Shown here in pieces: positions 24,183 through 32,507 of a stretch of 64,000 nt of DNA. A model generated the notes under the pieces. It was not told the DNA's origin. It saw nothing but the letters and a program-made list of their open reading frames with translations, and did not search any database. How positions within the stretch are numbered: the stretch's first letter is position 1; every line of letters begins with the position of its first letter. Source of the stretch: JBBKWU01 sp037969035 (lineage in GTDB: Bacteria > Pseudomonadota > Alphaproteobacteria > Micavibrionales > Micavibrionaceae); contig JBBKWU010000022.1 of NCBI GenBank assembly GCA_037969035.1, positions 62,001 through 126,000 on the forward strand. The letters run 5' to 3'. Made by a program: the position numbers and the translations under genes.

Positions 24183-24962
24183 CTATTCTGAATGTAAAGA
24201 TGGCTTTTTCGGCATCAAATTCAATAGCTTTAATGACAATCCGTATGGCAACATACCAATAAGACCTGCAAAAAAATATGTCGGGAGTGGAAAAGCAATG
24301 CGCCCTTTATTCTTTGCAAGATTTCTTCCAATGATATCGGCCGCTTGATCCGCATCCATCAAAAATGGCATCTTGTAGTCATTCTTGTCGGTTATCCTTG
24401 ATTTCACAAACCCTGGACAAATCACATTGACCTTCACACCGCAATGCGCCACGGCACCGCGCAATGCCTCACCGTAAAGCCTGATCGCGCCCTTGGATGC
24501 ACTATAGGACGGCGCACCCGTCCAACCGCTAAACCCCGCGAGCGAAGATAAGAGCGCAATTTGTCCGTTTTTCCGCGCTATCATATGGGGCAAAATAGCC
24601 GCCACCGTATCAAGTTTTCCTTGCAGATTAACTGCCCATATTTCTCTGGACTCCTCAAGGTTTTCACCAGATCCAAGGCCGCCTGTACCGCCCGATATTC
24701 CTGCATTGGCAATTACTAAATCCAGTGGCGCTTGTTCATCACATTTCAAAATCCAATTCATAAGTGCTACTTTATCTGTCACATCAACAATAGAAGTGGA
24801 TACAAACGCTCCACTCGAGCGGCATTTTTCAGCCACAGCGTCTAATCTAATCTGATTTCTGCCGCACAAAAATAGGCTCGCACCTTCTCTGGCGTAATAA
24901 TAAGATAGCGCTTCGCCAATGCCGCTTGATGCGCCTGTGATTAATATTGATTTGTTTTTCAT
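24183..24962 (-). CDS. SDR-family NAD(P)-dependent oxidoreductase
   Basis: 259 aa, a classical short-chain dehydrogenase/reductase. Cofactor loop TGASSGIG at 9-16, NAG in IANAGISGG, catalytic Ser near 139-140 (LLSSLAGF) and Tyr153-x3-Lys157 in PSYSASKGA. The C-terminal AGLIGMLPYGLSLKLLNLMPKK is hydrophobic and basic, as in membrane-associated SDRs acting on lipids. It is divergent from gmk across 104 bases. The sequence does not reveal the substrate; a lipid or ketone substrate is a guess from the hydrophobic tail. Confidence 0.9.
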   Translation of the reverse strand: MKNKSILITGASSGIGEALSYYYAREGASLFLCGRNQIRLDAVAEKCRSSGAFVSTSIVDVTDKVALMNWILKCDEQAPLDLVIANAGISGGTGGLGSGENLEESREIWAVNLQGKLDTVAAILPHMIARKNGQIALLSSLAGFSGWTGAPSYSASKGAIRLYGEALRGAVAHCGVKVNVICPGFVKSRITDKNDYKMPFLMDADQAADIIGRNLAKNKGRIAFPLPTYFFAGLIGMLPYGLSLKLLNLMPKKPSLHSE

Positions 24963-25005
24963 CCCCTATGATGTAAAGCTTTTTCTAACAAATTCAAATC
25001 TTTCA

Positions 25006-25033
25006 TTGCAGCACCCCAAAGGATTTGTAGAAT
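25006..25033 (+). promoter_or_regulatory. Sigma70-type promoter for gmk
   Basis: -35 TTGCAG (25006-25011) and -10 TAGAAT (25028-25033) with 16-base spacing, ending 33 bases before the gmk start codon at 25067. Confidence 0.5.
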
Positions 25034-25066
25034 AGAAAGAACATTGAAATACCAAACTGGATAAAC

Positions 25067-25714
25067 ATGGACTTATCAAATCTAAAACGCCGCGGACTTA
25101 TGTTTGTTTTATCATCGCCATCAGGCGCCGGTAAAACAACAATCACACGCGCGCTCCTTAAACAGAATGATGATTTAAATGTCTCAATTTCAGCCACGAC
25201 GCGCGATCGGCGCGCTGGCGAAGCACAGGCGCAAGACTATCATTTCGTTGATATGGCTAAATTCGATAAAATGGTCAAAGAAGGCGAGATGCTGGAATAC
25301 GCAAAAGTATTCGGCAATTATTACGGCACACCGCGCCAACCGGTAGAAGATGCATTAGCCAAAGGTAATGACGTTGTCTTTGATATCGATTGGCAAGGCA
25401 CACAGCAGCTATCCGAAATTGCCCGCGATGATCTTGTCACCGTTTTCATTCTACCGCCATCCGCTTCTGAATTAGAAAAAAGGCTGCGTAACCGCGCCAA
25501 AGACACACGCGAAGATGAAGAAGACATTCAGCACCGCATGGAAAAAGCCAATGACGAGATGAGTCATTATTCAGAATATGATTATGTGATTATTAATCGT
25601 GATATCGATAAAACAATTCGTCAGGCTCAGCTTATATTAGATACAGAGCGCTTGAAACGTCATCGCTTACATGGTCTTTCGGATTTTGTCAGAGGATTAA
25701 AAGACGGGTTGTAG
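25067..25714 (+). CDS. gmk: Guanylate kinase
   Basis: 215-aa cytosolic kinase converting GMP and ATP to GDP and ADP. P-loop SSPSGAGKTT is at 16-25, the GMP-binding SATTRDRRAGE block follows, and YYGTPRQPVEDAL and VFDIDWQGTQQL complete the guanylate kinase core. The lid region with RLRNRAKDTREDEEDIQHRM is present. Length and motifs match bacterial Gmk. The gene has its own promoter upstream and ends 20 bases from a convergent hypothetical gene. Confidence 0.97.
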   Translation: MDLSNLKRRGLMFVLSSPSGAGKTTITRALLKQNDDLNVSISATTRDRRAGEAQAQDYHFVDMAKFDKMVKEGEMLEYAKVFGNYYGTPRQPVEDALAKGNDVVFDIDWQGTQQLSEIARDDLVTVFILPPSASELEKRLRNRAKDTREDEEDIQHRMEKANDEMSHYSEYDYVIINRDIDKTIRQAQLILDTERLKRHRLHGLSDFVRGLKDGL

Positions 25715-25734
25715 ATGTTTTCGGCCGTACAAAA

Positions 25735-26142
25735 TTATTTTATAATTTTACGTACAACGCCAAGGTTATAACATTCGCGTCTTTGGGTCTCGATATTTTC
25801 AACGGCTTCAAATGAATCCTCTAATTTTAATTCATCCCAATAATTATGATATAGGCCATACGCGCTAGCAACCCAGCTGGCTGTTTCTTCTTCGGTTTGT
25901 GCGCTATCAACCATGAACATCCAATTCACCTCATCAACAAACCCTTTGGTCAACGTCCCATCCTCAAACACATCATAATAAGTAGCGCATGACATCATAT
26001 TTTTTGCCATCTCTAAAATATCATAACGGACAATGCTATTGGTTTCTTCATAAGGAATATCAATTTTCTCACCCGCCTGCGCCCACGCATAGACGGGGAT
26101 ACAAAAAATCAACATGCCTAGCACAATACGTATAAATTTCAT
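25735..26142 (-). CDS. Hypothetical exported protein
   Basis: 135 aa with a clear signal peptide (MKFIRIVLGMLIFCIPVYAWAQA; cleavage probably after AWA or AQA). The mature part of about 112 residues is acidic and holds two cysteines (MMSCATYYDVF and RRECYNLG) that could pair in the periplasm. No known domain recognised. Its start is 4 bases downstream of the UvrD-type helicase stop, so it may be read from the same transcript. Some alphaproteobacteria have similar small secreted proteins, but I cannot name a family. Confidence 0.75.
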   Translation of the reverse strand: MKFIRIVLGMLIFCIPVYAWAQAGEKIDIPYEETNSIVRYDILEMAKNMMSCATYYDVFEDGTLTKGFVDEVNWMFMVDSAQTEEETASWVASAYGLYHNYWDELKLEDSFEAVENIETQRRECYNLGVVRKIIK

Positions 26143-26146
26143 TTAT

Positions 26147-28357
26147 TCACTCACCCAGTTTTTCAACAAAACTATCCATCACGCGTTTACGACCACCGCT
26201 TTCAAAATTTATATCGAGCTTGTGACCGTCAATATTCAATATAGCACCTTCACCAAATTTATCATGGTGCACGCGATCGCCCATAGAGAATGTTGTGCCA
26301 TTTGCGCTCAGTGTTTTACGTTCAAATTTTTGTGCTGTACGTACTTGTGGACGTACACCGCTTGAATCCCAATGTTGCGAACGCCCTTGATAGAGTCCCG
26401 TATCCGATTGCACATCTACGTGATCTTTAGGCAGTTCATCAACAAAGCGTGACGGCACAGCGTTCACCCAATTTCCGTACATACGGCGGTTTGCCGCAAA
26501 GGATATAAATGATTTTTTGCGCGCACGGGTAATGCCCACATAGGCAAGACGGCGCTCTTCCTCAAGCCCCGTCATGCCACTTTCGTCCATGGTGCGTTGA
26601 GAAGGAAATAACCCTTCTTCCCAGCCCGTCAAAAACACAGCATCAAATTCAAGACCCTTTGCGCCATGCAATGTCATGATCGTTACAAAATCACCGTTTT
26701 TATTATCTTGGTTATCAAGAACAAGCGCCACATGTTCCAAAAATTCCGGCAGCGTTTCATACGTCGCCATACCAGAAACTAGTTCTTTTAAATTTTCAAC
26801 GCGCCCCGGTGCATCAGGGTCTTTATGGCCTTGCCACATTGCCAGATAACCTGATTCTTCAAGAACAATACCCGCAAGTTCGGTATGATGCGTATTATCC
26901 AGCATCGAACGCCAACGCGAAAAATCGCTAATAAGTGCGCTTAATGTGGCTTTCACTTTCGGTTTCAACTCATCGGTTTCAATAAGCTCCAATATAGATT
27001 GATGGAGACTAATGCCTTTACTGCGCCCGTACGCGTACAGCGTTTGCACCGTTGTCGGGCCAATAGCGCGCTTGGGTGTATTAATGATGCGCTCAAGTGC
27101 CAAATCATCCGCAGGCTGTGCCACCACACGCAGATAAGCCAACGCATCGCGAATTTCCATACGCTCATAAAAACGGGGCCCACCCAAAACCTTATAAGGC
27201 ATCCCAAGTTGAATAAACCGATCTTCAAATTCCCGTGTTTGAAACCCAGCGCGTATCAATACAGCCATTTGTTTTAACGGCCACTGCTTACGTTGAAGTT
27301 GTTCAATTTCTTCGGCGACCCAACGCGCCTCAGCCGCGCCATCCCAAAGGCCACGAACAGTAACCAACTCACCGTCTTCTTGCGCAGACCATAATGTCTT
27401 TCCAATGCGCCCTTGATTATGGCTGATGACACCATCGGCGGCGGCCAAAATATGTCCTGTGGAGCGATAGTTTTGCTCGAGCTTAATAACCTTTGCACCT
27501 TCGAAATCTTGTTCAAAGCGCAGAATATTACCAACTTCGGCACCGCGCCAACCATATATTGATTGGTCGTCATCACCAACGCAGCAAATATTATTTGAGC
27601 CTTTAGCAAGCAAACGCAGCCACAAATATTGTGCCACGTTCGTGTCTTGATACTCATCCACCAACAAATAACGGAAACGGCGATGATAATCAGCCAGAAC
27701 ATCCGCATGTTTAGGGTCTTTTAAAATTGTAATGACATGAAGCAGTAAATCACCAAAATCACAGGCATTTATCGTACGCATACGGCTTTGATAAAGTCGG
27801 TAAAGCTTAACCATCTTACCGTCAGCAATTTCACCGCCATCGCTTTCCTTGATATCGTTACAATGAACGCCTTTATCTTTCCAGCCACCAATAAAACCAA
27901 TAAGCGTTTTGGGCGGCCATTTTTTCGGGTCTATGTTTTCAATTTCCATGATTTGCTTTAAAAGTCTGATCTGGTCGTCTGTATCAAGGATAGTGAAATT
28001 ACTTGAAAGCCCAACAAGGTCAGCATGACGGCGAAGCATACGCGCCGCCAAAGCGTGGAATGTGCCGAGCCACCAACCCTCAACGGGTTGACCGCCCATC
28101 AAATGACTAACACGCTCTTTCATCTCCTGCGCGGCCTTATTGGTAAAGGTCACCGCAAGGATTTCGCCAGGAAAAGCGCGATTAGAGCGCAGCAAATGCG
28201 CCAAACGCGTCGTTAAAACACGCGTTTTACCTGTGCCCGCACCCGCAAGCACCAAAACAGGGCCGTCAAGCGTTTCGACAGCCTCGCGCTGTGGCGCGTT
28301 TAGCGTTTCAATATAGGATTGTGATTGTTCCATCATAGGCGATTCGGCAGTATGCAT
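26147..28357 (-). CDS. UvrD/PcrA-type DNA helicase
   Basis: 736-aa superfamily 1 3'-5' helicase. Motif Q/I region LNAPQREAVETLDGPVLVLAGAGTGKT (Walker A GAGTGKT at 39-45), motif II VDEYQDTN, motif III GDDDQSIYGWRGA, motif IV EQNYRS, motif V/VI TLHGAKGLEFDAVFLTG and VGITRARKK. The C-terminal region after 680 has the small SH3/Tudor-like PcrA tail (MGDRVHHDKFGEGAIL). It acts in nucleotide excision repair, mismatch repair or clearing of RNA polymerase and recombinases. A second possible start is ATG 28336 (MMEQSQSY). Followed at 4 bases by a small exported protein gene. Confidence 0.95.
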   Translation of the reverse strand: MHTAESPMMEQSQSYIETLNAPQREAVETLDGPVLVLAGAGTGKTRVLTTRLAHLLRSNRAFPGEILAVTFTNKAAQEMKERVSHLMGGQPVEGWWLGTFHALAARMLRRHADLVGLSSNFTILDTDDQIRLLKQIMEIENIDPKKWPPKTLIGFIGGWKDKGVHCNDIKESDGGEIADGKMVKLYRLYQSRMRTINACDFGDLLLHVITILKDPKHADVLADYHRRFRYLLVDEYQDTNVAQYLWLRLLAKGSNNICCVGDDDQSIYGWRGAEVGNILRFEQDFEGAKVIKLEQNYRSTGHILAAADGVISHNQGRIGKTLWSAQEDGELVTVRGLWDGAAEARWVAEEIEQLQRKQWPLKQMAVLIRAGFQTREFEDRFIQLGMPYKVLGGPRFYERMEIRDALAYLRVVAQPADDLALERIINTPKRAIGPTTVQTLYAYGRSKGISLHQSILELIETDELKPKVKATLSALISDFSRWRSMLDNTHHTELAGIVLEESGYLAMWQGHKDPDAPGRVENLKELVSGMATYETLPEFLEHVALVLDNQDNKNGDFVTIMTLHGAKGLEFDAVFLTGWEEGLFPSQRTMDESGMTGLEEERRLAYVGITRARKKSFISFAANRRMYGNWVNAVPSRFVDELPKDHVDVQSDTGLYQGRSQHWDSSGVRPQVRTAQKFERKTLSANGTTFSMGDRVHHDKFGEGAILNIDGHKLDINFESGGRKRVMDSFVEKLGE

Positions 28358-28453
28358 AACATTAAGATAAGCCCATTTATATGGCTTCGCAAGCCGCTTC
28401 GCATATTATTATATTAAGAAAATAAATGCCAAAATCAGATCATCGGTTAAAGA

Positions 28454-29512
28454 TTAACTGGCTTCTTTGACTTGTTTTTTACCGGGCGTTGGAGCCGCGG
28501 CGACCTGATTGCGGCCATTATGTTTGGCTGTATAAAGCGCCGCATCCGCCCGAGAGATTAACTCCGCGACATCTTCATTACCTGCGTACTCAGCCGCACC
28601 AACAGACATTGTGATTGATCCCAGCTTTTCACCACTATTGCGATTAACAACATCCTTGCTGGCCACAGCGCGGCGCAGCGCATTACCAACAATTACCGCA
28701 GCTTTCAAAGGCGTTTCAGGCAACACAATGGCAAATTCTTCACCGCCATAACGCGCGGTAACATCACGCCCCTTAACACCGTCCGTCAATGTGCGGGCGA
28801 CAAGACGCAAAACTTGGTCTCCAATTTGGTGACCGAAATTATCATTAAAGCTTTTGAAATGGTCGATATCCACCATCAAAAGAGAGAAAACCCCCTCCGA
28901 TTGATCCGCTTCCGCGGCAATGCGCACTAACTCACTATCAAAAGCCTTGCGGTTTGAAAGACCTGTCAGGCCATCCGTAAGTGCTTCTTTACGGACATTT
29001 TCAAGATCGCGTTTTAATTCCTCAAGAACAACAGAAGATTCATCAAGGCGTTCTTCCAATTTTTGATTGTGATGTAGCATATCTTTGGTGTCTGTCACCA
29101 TGCGAGTCATAATACCTTTCAGCGCATCAGCATCTTCGACATGCTCTATCTCCGCGCTTATGTTGCCTAACTTACCACTATAGGCAAATGTGGCACTTTT
29201 AACGTCTTTAACAGCAGCAGAAACGCTATGGATTGTATTTTGAACATTATCGCCCGCTTTTTTCACTTGTTCTTGATTACGCTCTTCACTCAAAAATTTA
29301 TTATAAAGCTCATAGCAACGATCTTCGTTTATTTCTTGTTTATTGGACACCAAGATATCTAGGGCGCGCGTCACCTCAGGGCTTTGCCCAGAGTAATAAA
29401 CATACCACAATTTATAAATATCGGGCGTGGCCGGCAATTTTTCGCGCTTTATACGCTCCAGCGTAAGCGAAGAATATTCTTGAGCTTGATCTCTATCATG
29501 TTCGTATTTCAA
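28454..29512 (-). CDS. GGDEF-domain diguanylate cyclase
   Basis: 352 aa. An N-terminal helical domain (about 1-100) of unknown type is followed by a coiled coil (about 100-180), then a full GGDEF domain: ALTDGLTGLSNRKAF, metal-binding DIDHFKSFNDNFGH (215-228) and active site RYGGEEF with GGEEF at 256-260, compatible with c-di-GMP synthesis. The usual inhibitory RxxD is KGRD here, so product feedback may be weak. The frame has no early ATG; the best start is TTG at 29512 with AAAGGCG upstream. No membrane segment, so cytosolic. Located upstream of the helicase gene on the same strand, separated by 96 bases. Confidence 0.9.
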   Translation of the reverse strand: MKYEHDRDQAQEYSSLTLERIKREKLPATPDIYKLWYVYYSGQSPEVTRALDILVSNKQEINEDRCYELYNKFLSEERNQEQVKKAGDNVQNTIHSVSAAVKDVKSATFAYSGKLGNISAEIEHVEDADALKGIMTRMVTDTKDMLHHNQKLEERLDESSVVLEELKRDLENVRKEALTDGLTGLSNRKAFDSELVRIAAEADQSEGVFSLLMVDIDHFKSFNDNFGHQIGDQVLRLVARTLTDGVKGRDVTARYGGEEFAIVLPETPLKAAVIVGNALRRAVASKDVVNRNSGEKLGSITMSVGAAEYAGNEDVAELISRADAALYTAKHNGRNQVAAAPTPGKKQVKEAS

Positions 29513-29656
29513 AGTTCATTACGCCTTTAATATATAATTTTGTTATATTATCATCTTTAGAATTTCAGAACAGGTATTTTCGAAAGATGCATTGATATTA
29601 CTGTCTTTAATAATGCCCGAAATAACGTTAAGCATGGCTTAACAAAAATAGTCTTT

Positions 29657-30592
29657 TTATTCCTTATCTGATTTTTTTTCTAATATGTCTGGCCGTTCTT
29701 TTTGTAACTGGTATTTTGCGCCATCCCAAAGAATGACAGCAGAACTACAATTACCATCAGCAACCCGCAAACGAAGAGGGCATGATTTTTTGCCACTTTC
29801 TGTTTCATCAGGCATATCTTGCTGTTCCATTTCTTCTTCAACAAATGTTATGCCTTGCGGCACATCGCAAAAATACATTGTCTGATCATTTTGTCCGACA
29901 GGCACGCGAAACAACGTTGTTTTTGAACGTCCTGTTTTTACATTTTCGGATAGGGCAATAATAGCCTCCGCTTTATAAAACGGCCCCTTAAACAGCACCG
30001 ACTCCAAATCGCTCTCTTGCGGCGACGTGAACGGTTTTCCGTTTGGATCCAGCTTCATGGAAATGCCCGTCATAACTTCTTCATTTGTGCCATCACAATC
30101 AATATCCGCCTGAAGCCATTGGCTGTATTTCCACAATACGTCGGGATAGTCCTCAGCCAAAGCATTCATCCATCGGGGGTGCGAGGAATACTCACGAGGC
30201 TTATCGCTCACGCTAATTTCATTTATTGATTCAATAATTGCAATTCTTTGTTCAGTGAGTACAGCAAGACAAGACAGTTCATATATTTTTTCTTGCCCTT
30301 GTTCTGCTTGCCCCGCCTCCCATGCGCATTGTGCATCACGATACGTGATCCAATTTTTCTGCGCCTCTCCCAAAGGGACGTTAATTTCAGCAGGCTGTAA
30401 ATCTAAGGTTTTTTTATAAAGATCGTTCAAATGAGATTGTGATGCTTCAACGCGTTTTTTAACGCAAGTCATCGTATCCGATGTACTGCGCGCATGGGCA
30501 CAGTCCTTTATTTGGCGTTGCGCGTTGCCGCGCTCGGGCAACGCCACAAGCGCGCAAAGTAATAATATTACTGTAAATCCGAAAAATCTCAT
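29657..30592 (-). CDS. LprI-type (DUF1311) domain exported protein
   Basis: 311 aa with an N-terminal signal peptide (MRFFGFTVILLLCALVALPERGNA). Residues about 28-125 form an LprI-N/DUF1311 domain: CAHARSTSDTMTCV, a helix with SQSHLNDLYKK, and WITYRDAQCAWEAGQ with the family's four conserved cysteines. The remaining 180 residues have no known domain; one segment (WLQADIDCDGTNEEVMTGI) looks like a calcium-binding or beta-rich element. The family includes a lysozyme-inhibitor-like protein, but many members have no known role. Single-gene unit; the 137-base gap to the divergent CDP-alcohol phosphatidyltransferase gene has a short inverted repeat (30682-30698). Confidence 0.8.
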   Translation of the reverse strand: MRFFGFTVILLLCALVALPERGNAQRQIKDCAHARSTSDTMTCVKKRVEASQSHLNDLYKKTLDLQPAEINVPLGEAQKNWITYRDAQCAWEAGQAEQGQEKIYELSCLAVLTEQRIAIIESINEISVSDKPREYSSHPRWMNALAEDYPDVLWKYSQWLQADIDCDGTNEEVMTGISMKLDPNGKPFTSPQESDLESVLFKGPFYKAEAIIALSENVKTGRSKTTLFRVPVGQNDQTMYFCDVPQGITFVEEEMEQQDMPDETESGKKSCPLRLRVADGNCSSAVILWDGAKYQLQKERPDILEKKSDKE

Positions 30593-30728
30593 TTCAGTCC
30601 ATTATTCCATTATAGTGTGAAGCTTAAATTTAAAAGCGGTTAGAGAATTTGAAATTATCTGCTAAATAAAGTCATGACAACAGAGATCACATATCTCTAG
30701 ACTATCCGAAAGCCTTGGAAAAACCAAT

Positions 30729-31343
30729 ATGTTTGATTCAAAAATTCGTCCCATCATTGATCCGCCCTTAAACCGATGTGCCCAATACATCAATCGTTGT
30801 GGTATTTCAGCGGATACGATGACCACTATGGGTCTTCTATTTTGTCTGCCATTATTTGCGGCACTATACGCGCAGTTCTATTTGCTCGCGCTATTCTTTC
30901 TTGTTCTCAACCGCCTTGCTGATGCAATTGATGGGCCTGTCGCCCGCCAAAGCGCCAAAGGTGCCACAGATTTTGGCGGCTATATCGACATTGTGAGTGA
31001 TTTTATATTTTATAGCGGCTTTGTCTTCTTCTTTGCCTTTGGCGCAAATGATTGCGCCATCGCTGCTGGTTTTTTGTTATTTAGCTTCTTTGTCTCTGGC
31101 GTTAGCTTCCTCGGCTATGCCACCATCGCTGCAAAACGGGGAATGAGCACAGAAAAGCAGGGTAAAAAATCATTTTACTATATGGCGGGACTAGCAGAAG
31201 GCACAGAAACCATCATTACCTTTGTTCTAATTTGCTTATTTCCGCAATTTTTCGAGATTATTGCTGTTGTTTTTGGATTAATGTGCTGGGTTACAGCCAT
31301 CGGCCGCACGATAAGCGCTTATTATAATTTCAAAGAAGAATAA
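30729..31343 (+). CDS. CDP-alcohol phosphatidyltransferase family protein
   Basis: 204-aa integral membrane enzyme. The full CDP-OH-P signature D-G-x2-A-R-x8-G-x3-D-x3-D is present in DAIDGPVARQSAKGATDFGG and the following YIDIVSDF. Four to six hydrophobic segments surround it. The family makes phospholipids by displacing CMP from CDP-diacylglycerol or a related donor with an alcohol head group at the inner membrane. The sequence does not tell which alcohol (glycerol-3-phosphate, inositol phosphate, serine or another). The final 50 residues are hydrophobic and lack additional domains. Single-gene unit. Confidence 0.9.
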   Translation: MFDSKIRPIIDPPLNRCAQYINRCGISADTMTTMGLLFCLPLFAALYAQFYLLALFFLVLNRLADAIDGPVARQSAKGATDFGGYIDIVSDFIFYSGFVFFFAFGANDCAIAAGFLLFSFFVSGVSFLGYATIAAKRGMSTEKQGKKSFYYMAGLAEGTETIITFVLICLFPQFFEIIAVVFGLMCWVTAIGRTISAYYNFKEE

Positions 31344-31356
31344 GTAAGGCTTCTCA

Positions 31357-32343
31357 CTACGCATTCATAACAAATGCATTCCTATTATCAAGACCTAATT
31401 GAGCGTTGCTGGCACTAACATTTTTCAGTTCACCTACAGAAGAAATTTCAATACCGTCTTTACGCAAATCAAGGTCATCTTTCAAGTCCTTAGAAAACTT
31501 GAACTGACCTTCTAAATATTTTAGTTTCATTTTTGCAATACCACCCAATGAATCATGGGCAATTTCGCTACGAGCCGCCAGATCATCAGATTGGGGCGCG
31601 GGGCCAAAACCAGGCCCTTTTGACATTTCACTATTAAACGCCTGACTAGTCTTATAACCAGTCTCTGCGGCCTGTTCCAAGCCGGTCTTGGTGTCAGATT
31701 GCGCACTACGCATTTCCGCAGGCTTAGTGCCATGACGCTTAAAGTCACGCGCTTCTTCTTTTGATAATGTAATCGTTCTAGACGATGAACCGCCAGAGAC
31801 AGCACTAAACACATCTTTTGCCATCATAATACCGCCCAAAGCAGCACCCGCGATAGGCCCCGCAGCAAGAGTGGCAGCACCTACAGCAGCCGCATCAAAA
31901 GCGAGGCCGCGCCCCATTCCCGCAACGGATGAACCACCCGCGTCAGGTTTAGCGTCAGGCGCAGCACCCTTCTTTATATCTTTTTCAACTGCAGCAATAT
32001 TAGCGCGACCTTTTTGCGCCTCATCCATTCTTGCGGCTACAGAATCGATTAGTCCTTTAATTCCGCCAGAAACCTCTGAGTTCTTGGGAGCTTTCTCAGC
32101 ACTCCATGTGCTTTGTTTAAAAGCACCAGATAAATTTTCATTTGGTTTTGCATTAAGATTGGCTGTTTGATCAGGGCTTGCCGAAGATCCAAACATACCA
32201 GTAAGGCCAGCAAGAGATGCAAAAATTCCAGTAATTGCCTCAGGCGCAGTTTCCATGCTGAACGCCTCGGATACATCAGGGGTGCGCGCAAGCTCTTGCG
32301 CCAACTCTTTAAATTCCAATCTAATTTCCGTGGTTAAAGCCAC
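31357..32343 (-). CDS. Hypothetical Ala/Gly-rich protein
   Basis: 328 aa, no recognised domain. Residues about 1-130 are mostly helical and polar. A long small-residue hydrophobic block (GLAFDAAAVGAATLAAGPIA and the following Gly/Ala run, about 145-195) could insert in a membrane. The C-terminal part is polar with repeated helical segments. The start is GTG at 32343, supported by AAGGATG 8 bases before it. No signal peptide. Its placement between a lipid synthesis gene and comM gives no functional hint. It resembles in style the 192-aa protein at 45733-46311, with a similar hydrophobic block, but the sequences are not clearly homologous. Confidence 0.65.
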   Translation of the reverse strand: MALTTEIRLEFKELAQELARTPDVSEAFSMETAPEAITGIFASLAGLTGMFGSSASPDQTANLNAKPNENLSGAFKQSTWSAEKAPKNSEVSGGIKGLIDSVAARMDEAQKGRANIAAVEKDIKKGAAPDAKPDAGGSSVAGMGRGLAFDAAAVGAATLAAGPIAGAALGGIMMAKDVFSAVSGGSSSRTITLSKEEARDFKRHGTKPAEMRSAQSDTKTGLEQAAETGYKTSQAFNSEMSKGPGFGPAPQSDDLAARSEIAHDSLGGIAKMKLKYLEGQFKFSKDLKDDLDLRKDGIEISSVGELKNVSASNAQLGLDNRNAFVMNA

Positions 32344-32507
32344 AACAGTTCATCCTTTTTCGATAATCGTATAAATTATATAATACGATTTACCCCACTA
32401 TTCCATAAAATTTTATCTAATATTGATTAATAAAACCCTACTACTATCTATTTTAGTTGATTATATGAAAAATAACAAGCTTTGAATTCGTGCCAACCGA
32501 CTGATAT

